In this document: positions 51,400-60,103 of the stretch, piece by piece | Position numbering within the stretch: the first letter of the stretch is position 1 | Layout of the letters: every line of letters begins with the position of its first letter | From: Ardenticatenaceae bacterium | Lineage (GTDB): Bacteria; Chloroflexota; Anaerolineae; Promineifilales; Promineifilaceae | Length of the DNA stretch: 64,000 nucleotides | Reading direction: 5' to 3' | Assembly: GCA_020634415.1 (NCBI GenBank) | Contig: JACKBT010000017.1 | Location: 44,513 to 108,512, forward strand | Made by a program: the position numbers and the translations under genes | Notes under the pieces: model-generated | The model's database searches: none | Told to the model about the DNA's origin: nothing | The model's input: the letters and a program-made list of their open reading frames with translations, nothing else

Positions 51400-52155
51400 T
51401 CACCTCCCTCTCCAAACTGACCAGCGTTCCACAAAATAATCCATATCAGGCAGACCGCTGGCCCGATAAAGCTTTTTGATGGGTTCGGTGTCTAGGGGTA
51501 AACGGCGCAGTTCGGCGGTGAGACGGCCGTTCCGCCACGCCACAATCCCATACTCTGCCCAGGGCATCACCACCGGATGGCCCGCGAAAGGCATCTCCGC
51601 AAAAGGCATACCCACACTGCCCACATTCACAATCAGCAAATCCTGATGCCGCCGGATCAGCGGCACATGGGTATGCCCGCAGGCAATGGCTACCAAGACC
51701 TCCGAGGTTTTGGAAACCTCGGAGGTCTGAGCATCCACAATCTCATCCAAAACCTCTGGCGCTGTCGTTGCCAGCAGGTTCTCATTGTAGGAACGGGGTG
51801 AACCGTGACAGCACAACAAGGTATGCCCCGCAGCGTCCAGCGGCACACGGATGGCGGGTTGGAAAGTGCGCAGGAAGTTGAGGTGAACGGCCGTTAACTG
51901 CGCCGCAAACCACTCCGACACCCAACCCAAATGGGGCACACGCTCCCGCGCCAACACAAAATCATCATGATTGCCCAACACACAAGGGCAGCCCAACGCC
52001 TGCACCCGCTCCACCGCCTCACGCGGCTGCGGCCCAAACGTCACCAAATCCCCCAAAAAGATGATCTGATCCACACCCGCCTGGGCAATGTCGGCCAACA
52101 CCGCCTCCAGCGCAATCAAATTGCCATGAACGTCAGAAATAAGAGCGATGCGCAT
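51400..52155 (-). CDS. Calcineurin-like metallophosphoesterase (YfcE/DUF-type)
   Basis: The 251-aa protein has all metal-site motifs in order: DVHGN at 8-12, GDLVTFGPQP at 35-44, GNHDDF near 61, a histidine in CCHGSPRS near 115, and GHTHVP near 160. It would hydrolyse a phosphodiester or phosphomonoester; the substrate is unknown. Between the CHG and GHTH motifs an 11-residue stretch QTSEVSKTSEV is encoded by a 33-bp palindrome also found between genes elsewhere. The insert lies in a loop and leaves the motifs intact. Confidence 0.92.
   Translation of the reverse strand: MRIALISDVHGNLIALEAVLADIAQAGVDQIIFLGDLVTFGPQPREAVERVQALGCPCVLGNHDDFVLARERVPHLGWVSEWFAAQLTAVHLNFLRTFQPAIRVPLDAAGHTLLCCHGSPRSYNENLLATTAPEVLDEIVDAQTSEVSKTSEVLVAIACGHTHVPLIRRHQDLLIVNVGSVGMPFAEMPFAGHPVVMPWAEYGIVAWRNGRLTAELRRLPLDTEPIKKLYRASGLPDMDYFVERWSVWRGR
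51696..51728. repeat. 33-bp palindrome (AGACCTCCGAGGTTT type) inside a gene
   Basis: Identical to the intergenic copy at 28.7 kb except for the centre base. It adds exactly 11 codons to the metallophosphoesterase. Confidence 0.9.
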
Positions 52156-52197
52156 AAGTTCTTAATAAAAGTAAATCTTGGAAAAATAGATAGCAAG

Positions 52198-53445
52198 TTA
52201 TACATCTTTCTTTTCTTGCTCTTCCATAACTTCATCGAATGCCCAAACAATTTCGTACTTAAGGGTATCTAATGCCGACACAAGAGCGACCTGATCTAAA
52301 TTTTCTCTTGAAAGAAGTAATGTTGCAGTAAGCAAATAAAAAGAGAATGCTATGTTTTGCCCAGGTTCGCTTAGTCCATAAATGCTATGACCTGCTACAA
52401 GGATATTGTTATTATCTGGGGGCAATCCAAGACGAAAACTTGCTCCCATCGACCCAGAATGAACATTAATATTTGCTAATTTGTAAAATGGGCGCAAATG
52501 CTTAAGCCCTACAAATTCTTCAAGATGGGTAAAATTGGGTCTTTTATTTTTTAGAACCTGAGCAGCCCATCCATAATCATATTTAAAGTGGTCGCCGTAT
52601 TGATTGATTAGTCGATCCCTCGTTTTTTTAGCTGAGTCAATATGAGCTTGTTCAGGCGGAGCGTAACCAAGAACCTGATAGTATTTTTGATATTCTTCTG
52701 CCAACCTGTAATCATATATTTGAGAGTGTAAAAGAAACAGTTCCGCAACACTATTGCCATTCTGAAAAATAAAAGATGCTTCTACACTAAGTTCATGAAG
52801 TGTTCTCCATCTTGCGTGAGCACCATCAGCAAATCCATTTCTCAATAACAAAAGTGCTTCAGCTCCAACTTGACAACCCCGAGCATGTAATCGTGTTATT
52901 GCCTCAAAAACAAAATCATTTTCCTTAGCTGCATTTGAGCGATGCTGTTCATTAAATCTTGCCCCAGCTTCGAGTGAAACGCTAAGTAAAATTTCTAGTA
53001 AATCTAATGGTTTAGCCCATATCTGTTCAATCAACAATGCGTGATCTAGACGTTCTTTACTCTGCTCTTTCAAAAGTTCAGGAGCCTGAGCTTTCCACCC
53101 TTCAAGGAGCGAGTTAGAAATTAAAACGATTGCTTTTTGAGTTGAATCGTTGATGGCTTTATGAATTCTGGATTCAAGATCATTGATTTCATCCTGGCTC
53201 CCCAAATCTATGACTAAACGCCCGCTATTTGAGTTTGCAAGTCTCTTTTCTTGTTCTTCAGATAAGTCAATTTGAAAACTAGTAACATTATTTCGCATAA
53301 GCTCATCTCTAACTTGAAGCTTTTGCTCCACAGTTAAAGTGATCCCTCGTTCTTCAAGTTTCCTTTCAATCAACCGAAAAATTAGTTCGTTGGGTTTTAG
53401 AATATCGGCTATTGTTTTCGAGATGAGATCAGTTAATTTTTTCAT
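52198..53445 (-). CDS. DUF5677-type protein of unknown function
   Basis: The 415-aa protein is soluble and mainly helical. The central-to-C-terminal part (HARGCQVGAEALLLLRNGFADGAHARWRTLHELSVEASFI near 195; later NINVHSGSMGASFRLGL) matches the DUF5677 pattern. The N-terminal ~130 residues are charged and helical, with a LLEGWK segment. It is AT-rich, has no ACGGCCGT palindrome and stands alone, suggesting an accessory gene. No enzymatic residues are evident. Confidence 0.7.
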   Translation of the reverse strand: MKKLTDLISKTIADILKPNELIFRLIERKLEERGITLTVEQKLQVRDELMRNNVTSFQIDLSEEQEKRLANSNSGRLVIDLGSQDEINDLESRIHKAINDSTQKAIVLISNSLLEGWKAQAPELLKEQSKERLDHALLIEQIWAKPLDLLEILLSVSLEAGARFNEQHRSNAAKENDFVFEAITRLHARGCQVGAEALLLLRNGFADGAHARWRTLHELSVEASFIFQNGNSVAELFLLHSQIYDYRLAEEYQKYYQVLGYAPPEQAHIDSAKKTRDRLINQYGDHFKYDYGWAAQVLKNKRPNFTHLEEFVGLKHLRPFYKLANINVHSGSMGASFRLGLPPDNNNILVAGHSIYGLSEPGQNIAFSFYLLTATLLLSRENLDQVALVSALDTLKYEIVWAFDEVMEEQEKKDV

Positions 53446-53544
53446 AAGTCAATCATTATCTATACCGGACACAGCTCAACTATGGCATAGAACTAGAATA
53501 AGGTAATGCTTAGTGCATACCAAATGAAGTAAGGGAGCCGCCTA

Positions 53545-55251
53545 TTATTTCACCCGCAGCGTTCGCAAACGATTCAGGGCTGCGCCGAGTTCAAAGATGC
53601 GGAAGGCGGCCCAGTCACCCATGTAGCGGCGGTCGAGAACGTCCAGGCCATGCTGCTCGATGTCGGCCATGATGAGGCTAAGAATGTCGTATAAGGAGCG
53701 TTTGCCATCCATATATTTCTCCCAGCCATAGACCAACGCCGCCGCCAACGCTCGCGTCTGGCTGTCGTCCACCAACTGCGCCACCGCACTCAAATCAATC
53801 GTCTCCTCGCCAAACTGCACGGTGCGTAAGCCCCGCGTCTTCACATTGACATCACGCCGCCCCTTGCTGGGGTCCAGGCTCTTGGGAATAGGCACACGCG
53901 GCGTGAGTGCGCCAAAGGTTGCGCCCCCTTCCCGCTGCCGCTCCTGGCGGTGCTGCTGGGCGATGGCCTGGGCTTCGGCCGTTACGTCATGGGGCACATA
54001 CTCATCCATGGCAATCACCAGATCGGCCACCTCAAAATAGTCGCCGCTGCCGCCGATGACCAAAATGGTGGACACACCTTGCTCTTCAGACAGTTGGCGC
54101 ACCTTGTCAATGAAGGGCGTAATCGGCTCTTTGGCTTTGGCGATGAGGGCCTGCATCCGCTGATCGCGGATCATGAAGTTGGTAGCGGCCGTGTCCTCGT
54201 CAATTAGCAGCACCGACGCGCCTAATTCTAGGGCTTCGATGATGTTGGCGGCCTGCGAAGTGGAGCCGGAGGCATTGTCGCTGCTGAAAGCGTCGGTGTT
54301 TTGACCGTAGGGCAGGTTGTTGATGAAGGGGGAGATGTTGACACCGGCCACGTAACGGCCGTCTTCCGCCCGAATCTTCACACTGCCACCATCCATCACC
54401 ACCAACTCCCGCCCATCCCCAGGCCGATGGTTGTAAATGCCCTGCTCCAACGCATTCAGCAGCGTAGATTTGCCATGAAAGCCGCCGCCCACAATCAGCG
54501 TCACTCCCGCCGGAATGCCCATGCCGGAAACCGGGCCGCGATTGGGTAAATCGAAGGCCACGCGCAAGCTGTCGGGGGATTGGAAGGGGATGACGTTTTC
54601 ACCAGCTAACGGCCGATCATCTACCCCCGATCTCCTCGGCAAAACAGCCCCATCAGCCACAAAGGCCACCAGCCCACGCCCCCGCAGTTGGCCGCGCAGC
54701 GCGTCGGCATCCTCACTTGTCTCCACAAAACGCTGAATGATTTCGGGCCGATTGTTTTTATAAAAGAGAGCGGCCTCCACCAGGCGCGGCAAATCATCAC
54801 ACAACATCCCGGCGGCGGTGCGGCCCAACACACGGCGGCCTTGTGCAGGCAGCCCCACCACAAAACGGGCTTCCACGTATTCTTTGGTGACGGTAACGGC
54901 CGTTCGCTCCAACATCTCCTGGCCCGGCGCATCAATCTGCATCATGCCGCTCTTGCCCGAGCCACTTTTACCCGCCACCGTGCGGCAGGCCACATGGAAA
55001 GACAATGCCAGATAGCTCTCCAGCCCCAGGCGGCGGCTGTCGTTGCGAAACGTTTCAGTTGGATAGCGGGCTACATTTTGCGGCACTTGCACACGCAGCC
55101 GACTGGGCGCGGCAAAGGGATCGCCCTGCACATAATCTACAAAAAGGGTGAACTGAGGGAAGCGGTACTGGCCTTGAATATCTTTATAAGCCTTGTACCC
55201 CTTACCATCAATTCGCTGCAATATTCGTCGTAAATCATCATGGGTACTCAT
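53545..55251 (-). CDS. COG3044-type P-loop ATPase of the ABC class
   Basis: The 568-aa protein has the layout of the predicted ABC-class ATPases. N-terminal domain ~1-240 (GKGYKAYKDIQGQYRF; SGKSGMMQIDAPGQEML). Walker A GGGFHGKSTLLNALEQGIYNHRPGDGRE near 259, an ABC-signature-like FSSDNASGSTSQAANIIEALELG near 325, and Walker B VLLIDEDTAATNFMIRD near 350. H-loop-like VIGGSGDYFEVAD near 400, C-terminal helical domain. Bacterial members have no settled role; a trypanosome homologue (MRB1590) binds RNA. It has no partner genes here. Confidence 0.85.
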   Translation of the reverse strand: MSTHDDLRRILQRIDGKGYKAYKDIQGQYRFPQFTLFVDYVQGDPFAAPSRLRVQVPQNVARYPTETFRNDSRRLGLESYLALSFHVACRTVAGKSGSGKSGMMQIDAPGQEMLERTAVTVTKEYVEARFVVGLPAQGRRVLGRTAAGMLCDDLPRLVEAALFYKNNRPEIIQRFVETSEDADALRGQLRGRGLVAFVADGAVLPRRSGVDDRPLAGENVIPFQSPDSLRVAFDLPNRGPVSGMGIPAGVTLIVGGGFHGKSTLLNALEQGIYNHRPGDGRELVVMDGGSVKIRAEDGRYVAGVNISPFINNLPYGQNTDAFSSDNASGSTSQAANIIEALELGASVLLIDEDTAATNFMIRDQRMQALIAKAKEPITPFIDKVRQLSEEQGVSTILVIGGSGDYFEVADLVIAMDEYVPHDVTAEAQAIAQQHRQERQREGGATFGALTPRVPIPKSLDPSKGRRDVNVKTRGLRTVQFGEETIDLSAVAQLVDDSQTRALAAALVYGWEKYMDGKRSLYDILSLIMADIEQHGLDVLDRRYMGDWAAFRIFELGAALNRLRTLRVK

Positions 55252-55334
55252 GCGTACAAGGCTATCATGTTATGGTCATCTGTAAAAGTGGCGAAGGGCA
55301 AAAGGTAGGACTACTTGCCAGGTAACGGCTCAAA

Positions 55335-55367
55335 AGATTGGAGCAGTTTCCAAAACTGCCCCAATCT
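55335..55367. repeat. 33-bp palindrome (AGATTGGAGCAGTTT type)
   Basis: AGATTGGAGCAGTTT pairs with AACTGCCCCAATCT with one mismatch. It lies between the COG3044-type gene and the pterin dehydratase gene and is a diverged relative of the copy at 38.0 kb. Confidence 0.7.
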
Positions 55368-55424
55368 GATCATATAGGGCAAAAGAGGGTACAAACAACT
55401 TGTCAGCAGCAGTTAACCAACTGC

Positions 55425-55718
55425 TCAACTACCAGCCAACTCTTCCATCTTTTGGGCTAAATCCACATCCCAACTGCTAATCGCATTATCCAAATCGTGT
55501 GTAACCAGATTAACCTGCACACGATTATAGACATTCGACCATTCGGGATGATGATCCATTTTGTCAGCATGGATGGCCACGCTCATCATCCAGCCCACTG
55601 CCTGGGCAAACGAGCCAAATTTGTAGGTTTTATGCAGCTTACCTTCTTTCACTTGCCAGCCTGGCAGATCAGTTAAGGCATCTGCCAACTCTTTTTCGCT
55701 TAATTTATGCCGCGACAC
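55425..55718 (-). CDS. phhB: Pterin-4a-carbinolamine dehydratase
   Basis: The GTG at VSRHKLSEKEL follows AAGGA at 8 bp and gives 97 aa, the usual length; an upstream extension to ATG lacks a ribosome site. Family motifs are WQVKEGKLHKTYKFGSFAQAVGWMMSVA, then HADKMDHHPEWSNVYNRVQVNLVTHD, where the His-His-Pro and the following His form the active site. It dehydrates 4a-hydroxytetrahydropterin formed by aromatic hydroxylases. No hydroxylase is nearby, so it may act more generally in pterin chemistry. Confidence 0.93.
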   Translation of the reverse strand: MSRHKLSEKELADALTDLPGWQVKEGKLHKTYKFGSFAQAVGWMMSVAIHADKMDHHPEWSNVYNRVQVNLVTHDLDNAISSWDVDLAQKMEELAGS

Positions 55719-55790
55719 GTCATTTCCTTCCTTATAAAATGGGGACTCATAGGAAACCCAAATTACACTAAAACCAGGCACACTATACCG

Positions 55791-56924
55791 TTATACAGCC
55801 ATCGTCGCAATGAGGTCGAGTAAAAACTGAGCGATAACCGTCCCTAAAAAGGCCCCCACCAAGCCGATGGCCACGCCGATGCCTGCACCAATCGCTGCCT
55901 GTTTTGATTCTCGCGCCATTTGTTGGATGACCCGCCGCACCGGCCAGGTTTCGGAGCCTAACATGGCGGTTTCTACCATTGAGCGCACTGTTACCTTGTT
56001 ATTACCGCTGATGATCTCGCCGATAATGCCAAAAAAGAGGCCCAAAAAGGCGAAAGTAATGGTTAAGGCCATAATCCCCGCCTGCCCAGCGGAAGCGGCG
56101 CCGATGATCATGCCGATAATCACCGCCGGGGCTAAAAATGGCACGGCTCCCTGTTCCATCATTTCGATAGGGGCTTCCAGGGCTTCGACGACCATCGCTT
56201 TCAGGCCGCGGCTGGTCAGGCCGCCAAATGCGCCAATACCGCTTACCAACAAGATGGGGGCAAATGAGCCGCTGATGGCCCCCACCACAATCCCAGCGAC
56301 GGCTCCGCCCAAAAGCACGCTCACGGCCGCTAACACAGCCAAACCGGATGCCGCCACCGCTATCCAACGCACTTCCTTAAAGTAGGAACCGATGGAGGCC
56401 CCTAAAATAGAACCAGCTACAGTGGCACGGATAGCACCGGCAACGCCATCGCCGATTAAACCTAAAAAAATGCCTGTGGTCAGGCCGACCAGCCCGCCTA
56501 ACACCACGCCCAGCAGAATGGAACCGCCGAGGAGGAGTATTTTTGTCTGTTGTGTATCTTGTTCTTCGCTGTTGGCTCGGGTGATGATGCCAACGGCCGT
56601 TCCCACCAAAACGCCGCGCCATAAACCGAACAAGGCCCCGCTGCCCACGCTGTGAATGCTGCCCCCAATGAGCCAACCCGCAAGGCCAACGGCCGTTCCC
56701 AAGCCCCCTCCCACGATCAACCCCTTCAAAATCGCCCTGTCATTCGCCATCACCTGGTTATACGCCCGCCACACCGCTACCAGCACAACCGTCCAGATAA
56801 TCCCCACCACTGCCTTATGCACCAGCCCCGACAGCAGCCCCAAAAAAAGGCTAATCAAAAGCACAAATACAACATCCTGCATTTTGATCACCTTTGTCTC
56901 GGAACCGCTGCTATTTGTCACCAT
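55791..56924 (-). CDS. Glycine-zipper-rich polytopic membrane protein
   Basis: The product is about 377 aa from MVTNSSGSETKV; an earlier ATG runs into the neighbouring gene's promoter. It consists of some ten hydrophobic helices rich in GxxxG patterns (GLIVGGGLGTAVGLAGWLIGG, GVVLGGLVGLTTGIFLGLIGDGVAGAI, GAGIGVAIGLVGAFLGTVI). There are no charged catalytic residues and no recognised family. Repeated helix-pair units suggest internal duplication. Such proteins are often annotated only as membrane proteins. Confidence 0.65.
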   Translation of the reverse strand: MVTNSSGSETKVIKMQDVVFVLLISLFLGLLSGLVHKAVVGIIWTVVLVAVWRAYNQVMANDRAILKGLIVGGGLGTAVGLAGWLIGGSIHSVGSGALFGLWRGVLVGTAVGIITRANSEEQDTQQTKILLLGGSILLGVVLGGLVGLTTGIFLGLIGDGVAGAIRATVAGSILGASIGSYFKEVRWIAVAASGLAVLAAVSVLLGGAVAGIVVGAISGSFAPILLVSGIGAFGGLTSRGLKAMVVEALEAPIEMMEQGAVPFLAPAVIIGMIIGAASAGQAGIMALTITFAFLGLFFGIIGEIISGNNKVTVRSMVETAMLGSETWPVRRVIQQMARESKQAAIGAGIGVAIGLVGAFLGTVIAQFLLDLIATMAV

Positions 56925-56962
56925 AATACTCTTTCTGTCGGGTGGGTACAATCCATTATTCT

Positions 56963-57895
56963 CTATGTTAGCTGTTTTGCCCAAATCGAAAACCACCGAT
57001 TCCGGGCTACAAAGCCAAATTTCTTATACAACTGCTGCGATGCCACATTATCCGCCTGGGTATTAAGGGTGATCGAGCGCAGATTTTGTTTTTGAAAACC
57101 ACGAATGGCATGAGTCAACAAAGCCGTGCCCACACCCCGTTTTTGTGCAGTGGGCGCAATCGTCAAACGAGCCAGATGGGCCGCTGTTTCATCACACGTA
57201 CTAATTTGAAAACCCACGATGTGGTCATTCAACTCAGCCACATCAAAACTACAGGTCTGTTGTAAAGCCGCCGCCAGATCATCAGCACTATGCCGCCATA
57301 ATGGCGCATAGGTGTCGGCCTCAATCTGCACCAATTCCGCCACATCGCTCGACCGAGCCGGACGCAGGCTTAATCCCGGTGCCGGCTGCTCATCGGACAC
57401 AGCCAAATCTGGCTTGAAGTAAGTTTGTATCTGATTGACTTCGATGAAACCAAGCTGCTCGAACCAGGCTTCCGGCCAATTATCAACGGGCATCCAGGCG
57501 ATTTGGGTAACGGCCGTTGGCCGCAGCATCTCCTCCACACACGCCAACATCTCTGCCAGCACCACCACCGGCTCCGCCACCCCGCGCAAAGCCGCCACAT
57601 GCACCCAGGCCGTCGGGGCCGGGTTCGCCGTCACCACCAGGCAGGCCCGCAGCGCCAAATCCTCGCCCCACAGCTTATTCATCGCCGAACTGCCGCGAGC
57701 TGGTGGCTCATACACCAAAAACTCATCTCGTCCCAACCAATGAATGGGCAAATGCCAGCCAACATGGATATGGCTGTGGGTAGCACGACGCAGCAATTGG
57801 TAAATATCAGGCGCATCTTCCTCGGTAGCCGTGCGAATAACGGCCGTCTCTCCCCTCGCCTGCTGGCTGTTGCCACAATGGTTTGCTAATTCCAT
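56963..57895 (-). CDS. GNAT-type acetyltransferase, two tandem domains
   Basis: The 310-aa product starts at [11 protein letters not shown]; the longer reading enters the recA promoter. The N-terminal half is a degenerate GNAT-like domain ([19 protein letters not shown]). The C-terminal half is a full GNAT ([45 protein letters not shown] with the acetyl-CoA loop [26 protein letters not shown]). The substrate is unknown. It is divergent from recA across ~50 bp and ends beside the membrane-protein gene. Confidence 0.88.
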   Translation of the reverse strand: MELANHCGNSQQARGETAVIRTATEEDAPDIYQLLRRATHSHIHVGWHLPIHWLGRDEFLVYEPPARGSSAMNKLWGEDLALRACLVVTANPAPTAWVHVAALRGVAEPVVVLAEMLACVEEMLRPTAVTQIAWMPVDNWPEAWFEQLGFIEVNQIQTYFKPDLAVSDEQPAPGLSLRPARSSDVAELVQIEADTYAPLWRHSADDLAAALQQTCSFDVAELNDHIVGFQISTCDETAAHLARLTIAPTAQKRGVGTALLTHAIRGFQKQNLRSITLNTQADNVASQQLYKKFGFVARNRWFSIWAKQLT

Positions 57896-57946
57896 AACGC
57901 TATTGTACACTACATAATCAGCAAAATCCCAACACACAGGAAGAAA

Positions 57947-58960
57947 ATGAGCAAACAACAGGGACGAGAGCGGACATTAGAAAACACACTGGCAACCCTT
58001 AACAAACGCTTTGGTGAAGGGACTGTCATGCGTTTAGGCGATGCCCAACTCGACGTAGAAGCCATTCCCACCGGTTCACTCTCCCTGGATATTGCCCTCG
58101 GCGTTGGCGGTGTACCGCGTGGCCGTGTCATTGAAATCTACGGTCCCGAATCCTCTGGTAAAACCACTCTCTGCCAACACATCATTGCTGAAGCCCAAAA
58201 ACGCGGCGGCGTTTGCGCCTTCGTAGACATGGAACACGCCCTCGACCCCCACTATGCCGCCAAGTGTGGTGTAAACATTGGCAACCTCTACGTTTCACAA
58301 CCCGACACGGGTGAACAAGCTCTGGAAATCGCCGAGGCCCTCATTCGTTCCGGCACAATGGATGTCGTCGTTATAGACTCCGTTGCCGCCCTCGTGCCTC
58401 GCGCTGAAATCGAAGGCGAAATGGGTGATGCCCATGTTGGCTTGCAAGCCCGCCTCATGTCCCAAGCCCTACGTAAAATGTCGGGGGCCATTAAACAGAC
58501 CAACACTGTGGTTATTTTTACCAACCAATTGCGAATGAAAATTGGGGTCATGTTTGGCAATCCAGAAACGACAAGTGGCGGCAATGCCCTAAAATTCTAC
58601 GCCTCTGTGCGGATTGACATTCGCCGCATTCAGAGCATTAAAGCTGGTGGTGATGTCGTGGGTAATCGCACCAGGGTAAAGGTAAAGAAAAACAAGGTCG
58701 CAGCCCCCTTCACCGAATGTGAATTTGACATTATGTATAACCAGGGCATTAGCAAAACAGGCGATGTTCTGGATTTGGCTACCGAACGGGGCATTGTGGA
58801 CAAGCGTGGGGCTTATTTTCGCTATGGCGAGACTTTGTTGGGGCAAGGGCGTGAAAATGCCAAGCTGTTCTTGGATGAAAACCCAACCATCATGTTAGAA
58901 TTGGAGAATCTTGTAAGGCAGGCGGCAGGTTTGCCTGCAATGGTATTTTTAGAAGAATAA
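57947..58960 (+). CDS. recA: RecA recombinase
   Basis: The 337-aa protein has Walker A GPESSGKT at 66-73, Walker [13 protein letters not shown] near 139, the L2 loop around [37 protein letters not shown], and the core through the C-terminal [15 protein letters not shown]. The acidic C-terminal tail seen in E. coli is short here. AGGAAG precedes the ATG. It drives strand exchange and the SOS response. No GAAC-N4-GTTC type SOS box is evident in the 50-bp divergent promoter. It lies upstream of recX and contains no ACGGCCGT palindrome. Confidence 0.98.
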   Translation: MSKQQGRERTLENTLATLNKRFGEGTVMRLGDAQLDVEAIPTGSLSLDIALGVGGVPRGRVIEIYGPESSGKTTLCQHIIAEAQKRGGVCAFVDMEHALDPHYAAKCGVNIGNLYVSQPDTGEQALEIAEALIRSGTMDVVVIDSVAALVPRAEIEGEMGDAHVGLQARLMSQALRKMSGAIKQTNTVVIFTNQLRMKIGVMFGNPETTSGGNALKFYASVRIDIRRIQSIKAGGDVVGNRTRVKVKKNKVAAPFTECEFDIMYNQGISKTGDVLDLATERGIVDKRGAYFRYGETLLGQGRENAKLFLDENPTIMLELENLVRQAAGLPAMVFLEE

Positions 58961-59359
58961 TTAAGAGAGATGAACGTACCGTTCATTACGACTATCCTTG
59001 AACTCTTTGCTTGATCAGTAGATTGAGCTTGATCTGATAAACAACTTAGCTAGTTTTCTGGCATAATTTTTTGAGTAGAGTGTAGAAACGACACGCGGCG
59101 CCTTACTATTACACAAGAGGCACAGTCACTAGCTGGAGTATGCAATCTGATAAAAGTTTTTACACAAGTTTTATGAATCAACTGTTGCTAGTAACTTTTA
59201 TTGAGCAGCTCAGAAAGTAAATTTCACAGATTGCGGTGTGTTGTTACCAGGACGCTGGTGATGATGCGCCATCTCTCACCAAATTGTTTAACTGATAAGC
59301 TAATTGATCTGCCAACAGAGGCCAAGCTGTGGTAATGGACACCATGGCTTTTTTGTTTT
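58961..59359 (+). other. AT-rich structured intergenic region between recA and recX (no gene seen)
   Basis: This ~400-bp stretch has no ORF. It holds an inverted repeat ATGAACG/CGTTCAT around a 3-base centre just after the recA stop. It also holds a 9-bp stem ATAAAAGTT/AACTTTTAT around 59150-59201 and a terminator-like hairpin at its right end. It could be a recX leader or the 3' part of the recA transcript; no known RNA family is recognised. Confidence 0.5.
59324..59359 (+). terminator. Terminator-like hairpin abutting the recX start codon
   Basis: AAGCTGTGGT pairs with ACCATGGCTT (two G-U pairs) around a 7-base loop, followed by TTTTGTTTT. The T-run is joined directly to the recX ATG, leaving no ribosome site. 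Confidence 0.65.
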
Positions 59360-60022
59360 ATGGGTGTGATTACGGCGTTGACAGTTCAGAAGCGGAATAG
59401 TGACCGACTAAATGTATATTTAGACGGGAAGTTTGCTTTTGGCTTGGCAACGGCCGTTGCCGCCACCCTCAAAGTGGGTCAAACCCTCACCCCCGAACAG
59501 ACTGCCACCTTACAACAACAAGACGACGTAAGCAAAGCCAAAGAAAAAGCTGTTCAACTCATCAGCCGCCGCCCGCGCAGCGTGGCCGAAATCGAGCGTC
59601 ATTTACGCAACAAAGAGTTTGGCGATTTGGTTATCGAGCAGGCTGTAATTCGCCTACAGGAAGTAGGGCTGCTGGATGATGAAGCATTTGCCCGTTATTG
59701 GGTAGACCAACGCAATACTTTTAAGCCGCGCAGCCATTTGGCCTTGCGCCAGGAGCTGCAACAGAAAGGCGTAGAGCGACATATTATTGAAACGGCCGTA
59801 AATGAAGTAGACCAAACGGCCGCTGCCCGCCACGCCGCCCAAAAACAAGCCAGCCGCTACACCCACCTGGGCGAAGATGAATTTCGCCAAAAATTAGGGG
59901 GGTTTTTACAGCGGCGCGGCTTTCATTATGAAACAATTCAACAAGTAACCAACGAGTTATGGGCAACCATCTCAAATGACAATGAACACAACACGCAAAA
60001 TGAGACTGAAAAAGATTGGTAG
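59360..60022 (+). CDS. recX: Regulatory protein RecX
   Basis: The 220-aa protein matches RecX: N-terminal VITALTVQKRNSDRLNVYLDGKFAFGL, then three-helix repeats including AVQLISRRPRSVAEIERHLRNKEF, VGLLDDEAFARYWVDQRNTFKPRSHLALRQELQQKGV and the last LGGFLQRRGFHYETIQQVTNEL. RecX binds RecA filaments and lowers RecA activity. It follows recA, the conserved arrangement, but with a 400-bp structured gap instead of the usual short one. No Shine-Dalgarno sequence is visible, because the terminator T-run occupies that site. Confidence 0.94.
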   Translation: MGVITALTVQKRNSDRLNVYLDGKFAFGLATAVAATLKVGQTLTPEQTATLQQQDDVSKAKEKAVQLISRRPRSVAEIERHLRNKEFGDLVIEQAVIRLQEVGLLDDEAFARYWVDQRNTFKPRSHLALRQELQQKGVERHIIETAVNEVDQTAAARHAAQKQASRYTHLGEDEFRQKLGGFLQRRGFHYETIQQVTNELWATISNDNEHNTQNETEKDW

Positions 60023-60103
60023 AAATGTGATGATCCGTCAATCTTCGAAAATCAGTCTTTCCATAACCACACAATTATTAACATTAAGGAGATCACAGCA
60101 AAC

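Noticed and set aside
58971..58987. SOS (LexA) box near recA
   Set aside because: The inverted repeat ATGAACG/CGTTCAT lies after the recA stop, and its spacing (GAAC-N5-GTTC) does not fit the GAAC-N4-GTTC box.
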